Below are positions 1-9,395 of a stretch of 64,000 nucleotides of DNA, piece after piece. The translations under genes and the position numbers were made by a program. The DNA is from Streptococcus sp. oral taxon 431 (GTDB lineage: Bacteria; Bacillota; Bacilli; Lactobacillales; Streptococcaceae). Each line of letters starts with the position of its first letter. The stretch's first letter is position 1. The stretch is from NCBI RefSeq assembly GCF_001553685.1, contig NZ_CP014264.1, positions 1,186,001 to 1,250,000 on the forward strand, written 5' to 3'. The notes beneath the pieces were generated by a model. The model saw only the letters and a list, made by a program, of their open reading frames with translations, had not been told where the DNA came from and did no database searches.

Positions 1-586
1 TTTTCCAAATTTCGACATTAGGAACTTGAGTAGATAAATCCAATGTGCTTACAAGTAAGTATAAATAATTATCTATAATAACAAACTGTTGACTGGCATT
101 TAGTTGACCATCATTTTTCATGGTAACATTAGTGACAACCTCTAAATTGTTATCATATTTATAAAATTCAATTCTATCTGTAAAGACAGCAGTTGCATAT
201 AAATAATCCCCATCTGTTATGGATGCGTAAGCATCATTTCCTTCTGCTAATTTAAATGTTTCACTTAAATTTTCCTTATTAATTCTAGATACATATCTTT
301 TTAGACCTGAGGTATCTTTTGTTTTTGCAGTTGAATAGGATCCTGCTTCCGAAAAACTTTCTGCCCAATAGATATATTTTTCTTTTCTGGCTATATTACC
401 CTTGAACTCATTTAAATCATAATCATCAAATACAGCTATTTTATCGCTATCCCAGATAGCCATTTTATAATCATCTACCGAATTTACCTTATTTGACTGA
501 CAGGCACTTAGAGAAATAAGGCAGCAACAAGCACTTATAATCATCAACATGAAGTTCATGGCTCTTTTATTTCTTTTCAATATCAT
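1..586 (-). CDS. Putative lipoprotein, 3' end outside window
   Basis: Reading the minus strand from an ATG at 586 gives 195 open codons that run off the left edge, so the C-terminus is missing. A good ribosome binding site (AGGAG, 9 nt upstream) supports this start. Residues 1-29 form a lipoprotein signal: basic start, hydrophobic core, and lipobox LSAC with the lipidated Cys at about residue 29. The rest is polar and rich in Asp, Tyr and Lys, with repeated short strand-like blocks such as YLYATAVF and YLYLLVST that could be beta-propeller blades. I do not recognise the family. It is probably a surface-anchored extracellular protein; function unknown. Confidence 0.8.
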   Translation of the reverse strand, partial: MILKRNKRAMNFMLMIISACCCLISLSACQSNKVNSVDDYKMAIWDSDKIAVFDDYDLNEFKGNIARKEKYIYWAESFSEAGSYSTAKTKDTSGLKRYVSRINKENLSETFKLAEGNDAYASITDGDYLYATAVFTDRIEFYKYDNNLEVVTNVTMKNDGQLNASQQFVIIDNYLYLLVSTLDLSTQVPNVEIWK

Positions 587-759
587 ACTGATTTGCTCCT
601 ATATCGTTTGTTTCTACCAATTAAGACGTTCAAACAGATGAATAGAGAATTTATTGACTAGTTTAGATGCTTCTTTTTAATACCTGCTTGATTAACTGTA
701 CTACCAATTTGATATCCATATACAACTTAACGGTAGATGACAATCACAATATTCTTATC

Positions 760-789
760 ATTATATCCTAGTATGATTTATTATATCAA
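760..789 (-). promoter_or_regulatory. Sigma-A promoter for the lipoprotein gene
   Basis: On the minus strand TTGATA (784-789) and TATAAT (760-765) are separated by 18 bp. This predicts a start near 753 and an untranslated leader of about 165 nt before the lipoprotein. The rest of 587-873 shows no convincing gene. Confidence 0.55.
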
Positions 790-873
790 AAAAATAAAAC
801 GTTTTCAAAAAATACCAAAATTTCTTGCACTCCATGCTCCAAGTTTTCTAGAATCTTTTATATTTTGTGATTT

Positions 874-1566
874 TTAAAGGAGCCCCAAGCAATCAAGCAG
901 CGCCTGATAAGAGTCGACTTCATAAGTTGGCTGAGCTTGTGTCTTATTTTCCAGATGTTGAGGATTGTACCAGATGGTATCGATGCCAGCATTATTTCCA
1001 CCTTGAATATCAGCTGACAAAGAATCACCAATCATAAGGGTCTGATTTTTATCAAAATTAGGGATACGAGTTCCAATTTTTTCATAAAATTCAGCATCTG
1101 GTTTTTGGGTATGGAGTTGCTCAGAAATGAAGATTTCCTTGAAAAATGGCGCAATACCAGATTGTTCCAAACGACCTGTCTGAATATAGGTGATTCCATT
1201 TGTTGCAGCATAGAGCTCATAACCCTGACTTATCAATTTTCTTAATAAATCTTCGACACCTGGGAAAGTCTGTCCCTGTTTTGATAGGAAAAACTGGTAG
1301 CGCTCTGCTAAGTAAGCCCCATCTTTTTCAATACCAAAGTGAGCAAATAATTTTGCAAAACGTGTGTTAATTAACTCAGCCTTTGTAATTTTTTTCTGTT
1401 CCAAATCCTTCCAAAGAGCCTTGTTCATTGGTACATAGTAATCTTTATAGGCTTGTATATCCTCTACTCCTTCTTCTTTTAGGAGTTGCGATAAGGCAAT
1501 ATCTTCTGCAGCATCAAAATCGAGTAAGGTGTGGTCGAGGTCGAAGAGTAAATACTTATATTTCAA
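874..1566 (-). CDS. HAD-superfamily noncanonical pyrimidine nucleotidase, YjjG family
   Basis: A HAD hydrolase of about 230 aa. Motif I is FDLDHTLLDF near the N-terminus (nucleophile Asp and acid/base Asp), a Thr/Asn motif is in AATNGI, a Lys motif in QKPDAEFYEK, and the acidic motif IV in MIGDSLSADIQGG. Family members dephosphorylate noncanonical pyrimidine nucleoside monophosphates in the cytosol. I place the start at the TTG at 1566: AGGAG lies 9 nt upstream, and motif I then falls at the usual distance from the N-terminus. The longer ATG frames (to 1620) have no binding site. It stands alone, with no clear terminator. Confidence 0.85.
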   Translation of the reverse strand: MKYKYLLFDLDHTLLDFDAAEDIALSQLLKEEGVEDIQAYKDYYVPMNKALWKDLEQKKITKAELINTRFAKLFAHFGIEKDGAYLAERYQFFLSKQGQTFPGVEDLLRKLISQGYELYAATNGITYIQTGRLEQSGIAPFFKEIFISEQLHTQKPDAEFYEKIGTRIPNFDKNQTLMIGDSLSADIQGGNNAGIDTIWYNPQHLENKTQAQPTYEVDSYQALLDCLGLL

Positions 1567-1783
1567 ATCTAAATGCTCCTTTCTGAACATTAAGTGAGTA
1601 AAAAATAAATAGTCATTCAAAAGATTGCAGGAGCTAATTTCTATTGAACTGGCAGTATTGACTATGGTCTCAACTAGGTCTTTGGGTATCTATAGGTTTG
1701 ATCTATAAACTTCACCGAGTATTAACAAAAGCCGATATTCCTATCACCTTTTAATAACCAGTTTGAATTCTTCCTACTTGAAA

Positions 1784-1807
1784 AGCTCCTTTAACAGAAA
1801 AGGAGCT
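1784..1807 (-). terminator. Intrinsic terminator after pta
   Basis: A 9-bp perfect stem (AGCTCCTTT/AAAGGAGCT) with a 6-nt loop lies about 10 nt after the pta stop and is followed on the minus strand by TTTT. It would end the relQ-nadK-rluA-pta transcript. Confidence 0.65.
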
Positions 1808-1817
1808 ATCTTGTATT

Positions 1818-2792
1818 TTATTGGTGTACAGCTTGTGCTGCTGTGATTAGAGTAAGTTTGAAGACGTCATCTGAATTACATCCACGAGAAAGGTCATTAA
1901 CTGGTTTGTTCAAACCTTGCAATACTGGACCAACCGCTGCAAAGCCACCGAGACGTTCTGCCATCTTGTAGCCAATATTTCCTGCTTCGATACCTGGGAA
2001 GATAAAGACGTTTGCTTGTCCAGCAACCTTGCTTCCTGGTGCCTTGAGAGCAGCTGTTTCTGGAACGAAGGCAGCATCAAATTGTAATTCCCCATCGATT
2101 TCAAGGTCAGGACGCAAGTCGTGAGCAATCTTAGTTGCTTCAACAACTTTATCTACGCTTTCACCAAAACCTGAACCTTTAGTTGAATAGCTTAGCATAG
2201 CAATTTTTGGTTCGATACCGAACATCTTAGCTGTAATTGCAGAGTTAATCGCAATCTCTGCCAAAGCTTCAGCGTTAGGATTGATATTGATGGCACAGTC
2301 ACCAAAGAGGTAACGCTCAGTACCACGAACCATGAGAAAGGCACCTGAAGTACGGCTAACATTCGGACGAGTTTTAATGATTTGAAGGGCTGGGCGAACA
2401 GTTGCCGCAGTAGAGTGAATAGCTCCTGAAACCATACCATCGACTAAGCCCATGTATACCAACATAACACCAAAATAGTTAACGTCATTGATGAGCACTT
2501 CTCTCGCTTCCTCTTCAGTCATTTTTCCTTTACGACGTTCTACAAGTGATGCTACCATTTCTTCAAATTGAGGATAATGTGCTGGGTCAATTACTTCATA
2601 ACCATCCATGATTCCTTCAATTTCAAGATAGATTTTAATTTTATCAGGATTTCCTAGTAGGACAGGGATAACTTCTGTTTCTTTTACGATGCGTTTTGTA
2701 GCTTGAAGAATACGTGGTTCTTCACCTTCTGGCAAGACAATACGTGCATTTTTACCAACTAGGTTGGCTTTTAAACTTTCAAAAACTTCCAT
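1818..2792 (-). CDS. pta: Phosphate acetyltransferase
   Basis: A 324-aa protein matching the short Pta form (about 320-330 aa) throughout. It interconverts acetyl-CoA plus phosphate with acetyl-phosphate plus CoA, and with acetate kinase yields ATP and acetate. Family hallmarks are the N-terminal VLPEGEEPRILQAT, the SGAIHSTAATVRPALQI segment, and the C-terminal FIFPGIEAGNIGYK and GPVLQGLNKPVNDLSRG. An AAAAGGAG site precedes the ATG. It is the last gene of a four-gene run with relQ, nadK and the RluA-type gene (15 nt gap). That arrangement is familiar from streptococci and links overflow metabolism with alarmone and NADP supply only by co-transcription. Confidence 0.97.
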   Translation of the reverse strand: MEVFESLKANLVGKNARIVLPEGEEPRILQATKRIVKETEVIPVLLGNPDKIKIYLEIEGIMDGYEVIDPAHYPQFEEMVASLVERRKGKMTEEEAREVLINDVNYFGVMLVYMGLVDGMVSGAIHSTAATVRPALQIIKTRPNVSRTSGAFLMVRGTERYLFGDCAININPNAEALAEIAINSAITAKMFGIEPKIAMLSYSTKGSGFGESVDKVVEATKIAHDLRPDLEIDGELQFDAAFVPETAALKAPGSKVAGQANVFIFPGIEAGNIGYKMAERLGGFAAVGPVLQGLNKPVNDLSRGCNSDDVFKLTLITAAQAVHQ

Positions 2793-2807
2793 GAGTTTTG
2801 ACTCCTT

Positions 2808-3707
2808 TTAAGATAAATTATTATTTGATAACTGAGTTATAAGAGTGTTGAAATCATCCGGCAGTGGACTTTCCATCTCCAACTGCTCTTCAAGAAAAGG
2901 ATGATAAAACGATAAGTAATGGCAATGCAGAGCTTGACGCTCTATGCCATGTTCAAGACTACCACCATAGAGGTCATCGCCAAGCAAAGGGAAACCGATA
3001 TGGGAGAAATGAACACGAATCTGGTGTGTCCTTCCCGTATGTAGTCGAATATCAACTAGATGAATATTGCCATAAGACTCCACTATTCGATAGGAAGTAT
3101 GGGCATATTTACCACCTTTTGCCACTCGTCTAGTGATAATGGAATCTTCGTCACGGGCAATCGGGGCAATAATTTCACCTTGAGGTTCCAGAAAACCATC
3201 TCCTTTAACCAGAGCAAAATAGCGCTTTTCAATGGCTTTCTTTTGCAACTGCTTGTCTAGTCTAGCATGAGCATAACCATGTTTAGCAAAAAGCATGAGA
3301 CCCGAAGTATCGCGATCTAGTCTGGTTACAATGTGAACCTGCTGATTTTCATAGTTCTGTTTCACATAGTAGCCCTTGATAAAGTTGGCAATGGTATTGG
3401 AATGATTGACACTAGGAATCGAGGCCACACCAAAGGGTTTGTTTAGAATTAAGAAATGATCATCTTCAAACAGAATATCCAGTGGATAATCAATTGCTTC
3501 CAGTGTCTCAAAACCTTCCTCAGGAGGAATGTCGATGACAACCACATCCCCTATATCTAAGAGATAGGTTGCATTTTGTGGATGACCGTTTACGCGAATA
3601 TCTCCACCTCGAAACTTGATTTTGGCCAGCAAACCTTTAGAGACTTCATGCTTTTTCAGAAAAGTCTTTACCTTGACGTGTTCGTCAGCAATAAATTCAA
3701 ACCTCAT
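2808..3707 (-). CDS. RluA-family pseudouridine synthase (RluD-type)
   Basis: 299 aa. An S4-like RNA-binding segment occupies roughly residues 10-60 (VNG and LDIGDVV). The PseudoU_synth_2 catalytic domain follows. The catalytic aspartate is D131 in the RLDRDTSGL motif, and the family motif [10 protein letters not shown] sits near residue 230. Such enzymes isomerise specific uridines in 23S rRNA or tRNA; the target cannot be told from sequence. The ATG overlaps the 3' end of nadK by 4 nt, implying translational coupling within the relQ operon. Confidence 0.93.
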   Translation of the reverse strand: MRFEFIADEHVKVKTFLKKHEVSKGLLAKIKFRGGDIRVNGHPQNATYLLDIGDVVVIDIPPEEGFETLEAIDYPLDILFEDDHFLILNKPFGVASIPSVNHSNTIANFIKGYYVKQNYENQQVHIVTRLDRDTSGLMLFAKHGYAHARLDKQLQKKAIEKRYFALVKGDGFLEPQGEIIAPIARDEDSIITRRVAKGGKYAHTSYRIVESYGNIHLVDIRLHTGRTHQIRVHFSHIGFPLLGDDLYGGSLEHGIERQALHCHYLSFYHPFLEEQLEMESPLPDDFNTLITQLSNNNLS

Positions 3708-4522
3708 TCATCCACCTCACCAATAAAGGCATCTTTGACACGATTCCAAAAACTAGTATGGCTTGGTGTTGCTACAAAATGAATCTTATGATGGTCTATC
3801 TGGTATTCTATTCTTTCAATATTACGGTAAGAATAAATGCTATTGTCAACAGAAATCGTATGATAGTCATTACGAGTTGGTATCAATTCTATCTTATCCT
3901 TCTTAGGCACAATGATAGAAGAACCTAAGGTTCTGTAGACACGATTGTTAAGACTCGCAATTTCTGTCAATTGTAGGGCCTCAATAGTAGGATGTAAAAC
4001 AGCTCCACCAAGAGATTTGTTATAGGCTGTACTCCCGGTTGGCGTCGATACCGTCAGGCCATCTCCTCTAAAACGTTCAAATGGCACTTGGTTAATGATA
4101 ATATCGGCAACCATAGTCCTATCAGCTCTCCGAATGCTAGCCTCATTCAAAGCTCGGAAAATTTTCACTTCTCCATTTTCCAAAAATATCTTTACATTTA
4201 ACAGCGGGTAAGACACACGAGCCCCAGTATCCAACTGTAGATTAGTAAGCAGTTGATCTAGTTCAAAATCACGGTAATCCGTATAGAAGCCTAAATGACC
4301 TGTGTGAACACCAACGAAGCGAACCTTATCCAGCTGGTCTTCATACTTGTGAAAAGCAGACAAAAGCATCCCATCCCCACCTATGGAAATCACGATATCG
4401 GGATGTTTATCATTTAATATAAAGTTATTCTTTTTAAGTCGATCTCTTAATTCATATAAGACTCTTTGACTTTGAGGTTTGCGATTAGCGATTAGATCAA
4501 TTCGTTTACCTGTATTCTTCAT
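3704..4522 (-). CDS. nadK: NAD kinase
   Basis: 272 aa. Phosphorylates NAD to NADP in the cytosol. Diagnostic motifs are the GGDG nucleotide loop ([15 protein letters not shown]), the NEAS block, and [18 protein letters not shown], which forms the substrate pocket. I use the ATG at 4522 ([15 protein letters not shown]), the conserved start in streptococcal homologues; an in-frame GTG four codons upstream is possible. The start lies inside the relQ 3' end (overlap about 17 nt), so the two are translationally linked. The relQ-nadK pairing is conserved in Firmicutes. Confidence 0.96.
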   Translation of the reverse strand: MKNTGKRIDLIANRKPQSQRVLYELRDRLKKNNFILNDKHPDIVISIGGDGMLLSAFHKYEDQLDKVRFVGVHTGHLGFYTDYRDFELDQLLTNLQLDTGARVSYPLLNVKIFLENGEVKIFRALNEASIRRADRTMVADIIINQVPFERFRGDGLTVSTPTGSTAYNKSLGGAVLHPTIEALQLTEIASLNNRVYRTLGSSIIVPKKDKIELIPTRNDYHTISVDNSIYSYRNIERIEYQIDHHKIHFVATPSHTSFWNRVKDAFIGEVDE

Positions 4523-5177
4523 CGGTATCGTCACTATTACCTACCCCGTCATTTAACTTTCTATGCAATGGATCAAAGAGTGCCTGTGCTTCCTGGATAT
4601 CATCACGAATTTTACTCATTTCTTCATCCAATTGGTGAGATATCCTTGCTGTGATTTCCAGACGTTTCTTAATTTCTTCTGGAAAATCCCCTTGATATTT
4701 ATAATTTAGAGAATGCTCGATGGTAGCCCAAAAATTCATAGCCAAGGTACGAATCTGAATCTCCACCAGAATCGTTCTTGCCCCCTTGATCGTATCAACT
4801 GTATACTCAATAATCAAATGGTAAGAACGATAGCCTGAAGCCTTTCGATGAGTAATGTAGTCACGTTCTTGTACCACTCTCATGTCTTGCCTCTTACGAA
4901 GGATGGCAACAACCTCGCTCACGTCATCTACAAATTGAACCATGACGCGTAAACCTGCAATATCTTGCAAGTCCTGTTCCAACGTATCGTATCCAATCCC
5001 TCGACGAGCCATTTTTTCTTTTATACTTTCGATCGGTTTGACTCGACCAGTTACAAACTCAATTGGAGAATGTTTATTTTGTTTGCGATATTGTTTTCGA
5101 ATACCTCGGAGTTTTATCTTCAGCTCTCCGACAGCCTGAATGTAAGGATCTAAAAATTCTTCCCATTCTGTAATCAT
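4506..5177 (-). CDS. relQ: Small alarmone synthetase RelQ
   Basis: 223 aa, the length of RelQ-type small alarmone synthetases. They transfer pyrophosphate from ATP to GDP/GTP to make (p)ppGpp and lack the hydrolase domain of Rel. Visible synthetase motifs are [11 protein letters not shown] (GTP/ATP contacts) and [20 protein letters not shown] with the catalytic Glu. The C-terminal helices (residues 170-210) are those used for tetramer assembly. First gene of the relQ-nadK-rluA-pta run. An extended -10 (TGGTATAAT, 5266-5274 on the minus strand) is the likely promoter. Confidence 0.96.
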   Translation of the reverse strand: MITEWEEFLDPYIQAVGELKIKLRGIRKQYRKQNKHSPIEFVTGRVKPIESIKEKMARRGIGYDTLEQDLQDIAGLRVMVQFVDDVSEVVAILRKRQDMRVVQERDYITHRKASGYRSYHLIIEYTVDTIKGARTILVEIQIRTLAMNFWATIEHSLNYKYQGDFPEEIKKRLEITARISHQLDEEMSKIRDDIQEAQALFDPLHRKLNDGVGNSDDTDEEYR

Positions 5178-5223
5178 ATATCTTTTTCATCCAATTCTCT
5201 ATACACTTCGATTTATCTAGCTT

Positions 5224-5252
5224 TTGATTTTCTAGGAAAAATCTTATACAAT
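5224..5252 (+). promoter_or_regulatory. Sigma-A promoter of the CYTH gene
   Basis: TTGATT (5224-5229), a 17-bp spacer and TACAAT (5247-5252), predicting a leader of about 50 nt. It faces the relQ promoter in the same 134-bp gap. Confidence 0.6.
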
Positions 5253-5311
5253 AAATACAATGCTTATTATACCATACAATCGCTTTCAAAGATAAGGAAA
5301 AAGTAAAAAAA

Positions 5312-5881
5312 ATGAAACATTTAGAAATTGAAATGAAAACACTTCTAATCAAGGATGAATATCAAAGATTGCAGGAGCACTTTTCAGGAGTCACACCTAT
5401 TACACAAAAAAATTACTACCTAGACACGCCTGATTTTTACCTTCGCAAACATAAAATCGCTATGCGCATTCGTACTTTTGAAAATAGCGCTGAATTGACC
5501 ATAAAAATCCCACAAAAAGTTGGAAATATGGAGTACAATCAAGATCTCAGTCTTGAGGAAGCAAACCATTGTCTTAAAGAATGTAAACTTCCACAAGGAA
5601 TGATTCTTGACGAATTGACTAGCCGTGGACTTTCAACCAGTGGCTGGGTAGTTTTAGGTTGCCTAACTACTGTTCGTTACGAAAAGCAAACTCCGATCGG
5701 ACTCATGGCACTTGATCAGAGCCAATACTTTGATATTGTTGACTATGAGCTTGAATTAGAAGTGGAAGATGGCAACCAAGGAAGTCTTGACTTCCAAGAA
5801 TTTTTACAAGACAATGAAATCCATTACAAAAAAGCTCCCTCAAAATTGGTTCGTTTTATAGAAAATATGAAAAAATACTGA
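5312..5881 (+). CDS. CYTH domain protein (YjbK-type, triphosphate tunnel fold)
   Basis: 189 aa. The CYTH signature ExExK is LEIEMKTLL at residues 4-12. Alternating Arg/Lys/Glu strands (AMRIRTFENSAELTIKIP, YELELEVED, KLVRFIENM) would line the triphosphate tunnel. Firmicute relatives are thought to hydrolyse inorganic triphosphate or bind nucleotides. It is divergent from relQ, an association common in Firmicutes and suggestive of a link to alarmone or nucleotide metabolism. Exact substrate unknown. Confidence 0.88.
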   Translation: MKHLEIEMKTLLIKDEYQRLQEHFSGVTPITQKNYYLDTPDFYLRKHKIAMRIRTFENSAELTIKIPQKVGNMEYNQDLSLEEANHCLKECKLPQGMILDELTSRGLSTSGWVVLGCLTTVRYEKQTPIGLMALDQSQYFDIVDYELELEVEDGNQGSLDFQEFLQDNEIHYKKAPSKLVRFIENMKKY

Positions 5882-5930
5882 AATAATCTTCTTTTTTTGA
5901 TAAAATAAAAGGGATGAAAAATAATAGAAT

Positions 5931-5972
5931 CTGTTGTAGAGAGCATTTATCACTAAAAGTGTTTCACTACAG
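5931..5972 (+). promoter_or_regulatory. Stem-loop in the prs 5' leader
   Basis: Two nested inverted repeats (TGTAG/CTACA and CACT/AGTG) lie between a probable extended -10 (TGATAAAAT, 5899-5906) and the prs start. This is a modest structure with no assigned role. Confidence 0.3.
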
Positions 5973-6005
5973 CGATTCACTTAGTTTAAAGAGGACGGTT
6001 TATCG

Positions 6006-6950
6006 ATGTCAGATACAAAAAACATGAAACTTTTCGCACTATCTTCCAACCAGGAAATTGCTCAAAGAATCGCAGATGCTGCAGGTGTTCCACTTGGAAA
6101 AGTATCTTCACGCCAATTTTCAGATGGTGAAATCCAAGTTAACATCGAAGAAAGTGTTCGTGGATATGATGTTTATATCATCCAATCAACTAGTTATCCA
6201 GTAAATAACCACTTGATGGAACTCTTGATTATGGTTGATGCTTGTGTTCGCGCTAGTGCTAATACTATTAACGTTGTACTTCCATACTTCGGCTACGCTC
6301 GCCAAGATCGTATCGCTTCTTCACGCGAACCACTTACTGCAAAACTGGTTGCAAATATGTTGGTCAAAGCCGGAGTTAGTCGTGTATTGACACTTGACCT
6401 CCATGCCGTTCAGGTTCAAGGATTCTTTGACATTCCTGTAGATAACCTCTACACAATCCCGCTTTTTGCCAAACACTACTGCGATAAAGGTTTGACTGGT
6501 TCAGATGTGGTTGTTGTCAGTCCTAAAAACTCTGGTGTAAAACGTGCTCGTAGTCTTGCAGAATACCTAGATGCTCCAATTGCCATCATTGATTATGCAC
6601 AAGATGATTCTGAACGCAGTCAAGGTTACATTATCGGGGAGGTTGAAGGTAAGAAAGCAATCTTAATCGATGACATTCTGAATACTGGCCGTACCTTCTC
6701 TGAAGCTGCTAAAATCTTAGAACGTGACGGTGCAACTGAAATCTATGCAGTTTCAAGTCATGGACTATTCGTTAACGGTGCTGCAGAGTTATTAGATGCA
6801 ACAAATATCAAGGAAATCTTGGTTACAGATTCTGTTGTGACAGAAAGTAGAAAACCTAAAAACGTACAATACATCACTGCTAGTGAATTGATTGGTGATG
6901 CTATGGTTCGTATTCATGAAAGAAAACCAGTTAGTCCACTATTTAAATAG
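6006..6950 (+). CDS. prs: Ribose-phosphate pyrophosphokinase
   Basis: 314 aa, normal for class I PRPP synthetase. It makes phosphoribosyl pyrophosphate from ribose-5-phosphate and ATP for purine, pyrimidine, His, Trp and NAD synthesis. Motifs are the flexible-loop region YGYARQDR, the metal-binding [14 protein letters not shown], and the PRPP loop [16 protein letters not shown]. An AAAGAGGA site precedes the ATG. The cysteine desulfurase starts 15 nt downstream, so the two are probably co-transcribed. Confidence 0.97.
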   Translation: MSDTKNMKLFALSSNQEIAQRIADAAGVPLGKVSSRQFSDGEIQVNIEESVRGYDVYIIQSTSYPVNNHLMELLIMVDACVRASANTINVVLPYFGYARQDRIASSREPLTAKLVANMLVKAGVSRVLTLDLHAVQVQGFFDIPVDNLYTIPLFAKHYCDKGLTGSDVVVVSPKNSGVKRARSLAEYLDAPIAIIDYAQDDSERSQGYIIGEVEGKKAILIDDILNTGRTFSEAAKILERDGATEIYAVSSHGLFVNGAAELLDATNIKEILVTDSVVTESRKPKNVQYITASELIGDAMVRIHERKPVSPLFK

Positions 6951-6965
6951 AAATTAGGTGAGTTT

Positions 6966-8081
6966 TTGATTTATTTGGATAATGCTGCAACGACTCCGAT
7001 GTCTTCAGTAGCTATCTCAGCAATGACTCAAGTCATGCAAGAAACTTATGGCAACCCTTCTAGTATTCATGGCCATGGGCGTCAAGCAGGTAAACTATTA
7101 CGAGAAGCTCGTCAAGAACTAGCAAGTTTACTAGGAACAAAGCCACAACATATATTCTTTACCACTGGTGGTACTGAAAGCAATAATACTGCTATCATCG
7201 GCTACTGCCTTCGCCATCAAAATCGTGGGAAGCACATTATCACTACTGCGATTGAGCACCATGCTGTTCTAGAACCCATCAAATACTTGGTTGAAAATTT
7301 CGGTTTTGAAGTGACTATTTTACAGCCTGAACATCAAGAAATCACTGCAGACCAAGTCAAAAATGCACTGCGTGAAGATACCATTCTTGTTTCTACTATG
7401 TTTGCCAACAATGAAACTGGTACACTGTTACCTATTGCTGAAATTGGTGAGGTTCTAAAAAATCATCCAGCCGTCTATCATGTCGATGCAGTTCAGGCAA
7501 TCGGTAAATTAGAGATACTTCCCGAAGAATTGGGAATTGATTTTCTCAGTGCTTCTGCACACAAATTTTATGGTCCAAAAGGAGTTGGTTTTCTCTATGC
7601 TGCATCTACAGATTTTGATTCCTACCTTCATGGTGGTGATCAAGAGCAGAAAAAAAGAGCAGGAACAGAAAATCTTCCTGCCATTGTAGGAATGGTAGCA
7701 GCTCTAAAGGATGATCTTGAAAACCAAGCACAAAACTTTAAAAAAGTTCAACAACTAAAAGACACCTTCTTAAAGGAAATGGCTGAGACAGACTATTACC
7801 TCAATCAAGGGAAAGATCAGCTACCTTATGTCCTTAATATTGGATTTCCAGGTCAACGAAATGATCTACTACTTCTTCGTCTGGATCTTGAAGGGATTTC
7901 TATTTCAACTGGTTCTGCTTGTACTGCAGGTGTCGTTCAGGTTAGTCATGTTCTTCAGGCTTTCTACGGAGAAGACTCTCCTCGCTTACACGAATCCGTT
8001 CGCGTCAGCATTTCACCTCAAAATACAGAGCAAGAAATGATCACTCTCGCACAAACTCTAAAAGAAATCATTGGAGGATAA
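6966..8081 (+). CDS. Cysteine desulfurase (NifS/IscS-like, PLP enzyme)
   Basis: 371 aa from a TTG start (TTG ATT TAT TTG) with a TTAGGTGAG site just upstream. Class V aminotransferase fold. The PLP lysine is K200 in SASAHKFYGPKG, and the catalytic cysteine is C319 in STGSACTAG. It removes sulfur from cysteine as protein persulfide for tRNA thiolation or Fe-S assembly. Streptococci keep a SUF operon elsewhere, so this IscS-like copy next to prs more likely serves tRNA thiolation; that is inference from family knowledge. The binding site of the next gene lies inside its 3' end. Confidence 0.93.
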   Translation: MIYLDNAATTPMSSVAISAMTQVMQETYGNPSSIHGHGRQAGKLLREARQELASLLGTKPQHIFFTTGGTESNNTAIIGYCLRHQNRGKHIITTAIEHHAVLEPIKYLVENFGFEVTILQPEHQEITADQVKNALREDTILVSTMFANNETGTLLPIAEIGEVLKNHPAVYHVDAVQAIGKLEILPEELGIDFLSASAHKFYGPKGVGFLYAASTDFDSYLHGGDQEQKKRAGTENLPAIVGMVAALKDDLENQAQNFKKVQQLKDTFLKEMAETDYYLNQGKDQLPYVLNIGFPGQRNDLLLLRLDLEGISISTGSACTAGVVQVSHVLQAFYGEDSPRLHESVRVSISPQNTEQEMITLAQTLKEIIGG

Positions 8082-8085
8082 CTCA

Positions 8086-8433
8086 ATGGCATTCGAAAAA
8101 ACTATTAGTCTCAAAAATTGCCGTTACGATTACACACTTAGCCCAACTGTCAAAAAGTTTACTCTAAAAGATAACACTTTTTTTGAAACAAAGGTTGGTA
8201 ACTATGAACTAACACGCCTTCTTGAGAAGGTTCCAAATAGTGGGGAAGGTTTCCAACTTAAGATTATTATCAACAAAGACTTAACAGGTGCAAAAATCAA
8301 CATCACTGATAAATTTGGTCTGCGTTTGGTTGATATCTTTAAGTCAGAAGAAACTCATATCCACCAAGAGAAATTCTACTTCTTGATGGACAGTCTTGTT
8401 GAACGTGGTGTCTTCACTAAAAGTGAAAGATAG
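8086..8433 (+). CDS. DUF1831 family protein
   Basis: 115 aa starting at MAFEKTISLKN, with a strong GGAGG site 7 nt upstream inside the desulfurase gene; the longer frame upstream is not needed. It resembles the DUF1831 family of small Firmicute proteins that sit beside cysteine desulfurases, but I know no biochemical function. Soluble, with no membrane segment or signal peptide and mixed alpha/beta composition. Its fixed position after the desulfurase suggests an accessory role in sulfur delivery (inference). Confidence 0.8.
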   Translation: MAFEKTISLKNCRYDYTLSPTVKKFTLKDNTFFETKVGNYELTRLLEKVPNSGEGFQLKIIINKDLTGAKINITDKFGLRLVDIFKSEETHIHQEKFYFLMDSLVERGVFTKSER

Positions 8434-8442
8434 AAGGTCCCT

Positions 8443-8658
8443 ATGTTTCGATTAACCTATAAGGATACCTATCAAGTCGATCGCCTTTTAGAATACGAAG
8501 ATTACGAAGCACTCATGCTGTCACTTTCAGGATGTGTGACTCTTCCAGATACGACCGTCATTACTTCTCTTACCTATAAGGGAAAAGAAATCTATCAAGG
8601 TCTTCTGGGAGATCTCTATCGTTTTCTATTTCACTATGATTTTACAAAGATAAACTAA
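8443..8658 (+). CDS. DUF4649 family small protein
   Basis: 71 aa, starting 9 nt after the DUF1831 gene with an AGAAGG site. It resembles streptococcal DUF4649 proteins. The sequence is acidic and aromatic-rich (VDRLLEYEDYEALML) with no catalytic motif. The stop codon lies inside the terminator stem, so it ends the prs-desulfurase-DUF1831-DUF4649 unit. Function unknown. Confidence 0.75.
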   Translation: MFRLTYKDTYQVDRLLEYEDYEALMLSLSGCVTLPDTTVITSLTYKGKEIYQGLLGDLYRFLFHYDFTKIN

Positions 8659-8675
8659 GATTTTCTTAGTTTTTT
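8652..8675 (+). terminator. Intrinsic terminator of the prs/desulfurase unit
   Basis: AAACTAAGA and TCTTAGTTT form a 9-bp stem with a 3-nt loop, followed by a T tract. The TAA stop of the upstream gene is part of the stem. Confidence 0.8.
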
Positions 8676-8682
8676 CTTGTTT

Positions 8683-8700
8683 TTGTTGATTTTTTCACAA
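8683..8700 (+). promoter_or_regulatory. Probable Rex operator in the rex promoter
   Basis: The 18-bp site TTGT-N6-TTTCACAA resembles the Rex consensus TTGTGAA-N-TTCACAA; the right half-site is intact and the left half has two changes. It overlaps the -35 of a promoter whose -10 is TATAAA at 8707. A second, longer inverted repeat (8695-8708 with 8721-8734, 13 of 14 bp) spans the -10. Autoregulation by Rex is inferred. Confidence 0.55.
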
Positions 8701-8738
8701 TCTTTCTATAAAATAGTAGTTAGAAAGGTTGTGATTTT

Positions 8739-9380
8739 GTGAAAGAAAAACAGTCCACTATTCCTAAAGCAACAGCAAAGAGACTTTCTCTTTATTATCG
8801 TATCTTTAAAAGATTTCATGCAGAAAAAATTGAAAGAGCCAACTCAAAACAAATTGCCGAGGCCATTGGTATTGACTCTGCTACTGTTAGACGAGATTTT
8901 TCCTACTTTGGTGAACTTGGTCGCCGTGGATTTGGCTACGATGTCAAAAAACTAATGACGTTTTTTGCTGATCTTCTAAATGATAATTCTATTACAAATG
9001 TTATGTTGGTGGGTATTGGTAATATGGGGCATGCACTCCTTCACTACCGTTTCCACGAACGAAACAAAATGAAAATCATTATGGCTTTTGATTTGGATGA
9101 TCATCCTGAAGTTGGGACAAAAACTCCTGATGGAATCCCAATTTATGGAATTTCCCAAATCAAGGATAAAATAAAGAATGCAGATGTTAAAACTGCAATC
9201 TTAACAGTTCCGAGTGTCAAATCACAAGAAGTAGCTAATCTCCTTGTCGAAGCAGGTATTAAAGGAATTTTAAGCTTTTCACCCGTTCATCTCCAACTTC
9301 CAAAAGATGTGGTAGCTCAGTATGTAGATTTAACTAGTGAATTGCAAACTCTCCTCTATTTCATGAGAAAAGAGGATTAG
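8739..9380 (+). CDS. rex: Redox-sensing transcriptional repressor Rex
   Basis: 213 aa from a GTG start with an AGAAAGG-type site. Residues 1-75 form the winged helix ([31 protein letters not shown]). Residues 85-200 form a Rossmann fold with the NADH loop GIGNMGHAL (92-100). Rex binds DNA when NAD is high and releases it when NADH accumulates, controlling fermentation genes. A Rex-like site in its own promoter suggests autoregulation. The amidotransferase-like gene starts 15 nt later and is likely co-transcribed. Confidence 0.96.
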   Translation: MKEKQSTIPKATAKRLSLYYRIFKRFHAEKIERANSKQIAEAIGIDSATVRRDFSYFGELGRRGFGYDVKKLMTFFADLLNDNSITNVMLVGIGNMGHALLHYRFHERNKMKIIMAFDLDDHPEVGTKTPDGIPIYGISQIKDKIKNADVKTAILTVPSVKSQEVANLLVEAGIKGILSFSPVHLQLPKDVVAQYVDLTSELQTLLYFMRKED

Positions 9381-9395
9381 AAAGCGAAAGCATTT

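Noticed and set aside
1567..1620. Longer N-terminus of the HAD nucleotidase (ATG at 1590 or 1620)
   Set aside because: No ribosome binding site; the AGGAG site lies inside this extension, ahead of a TTG.
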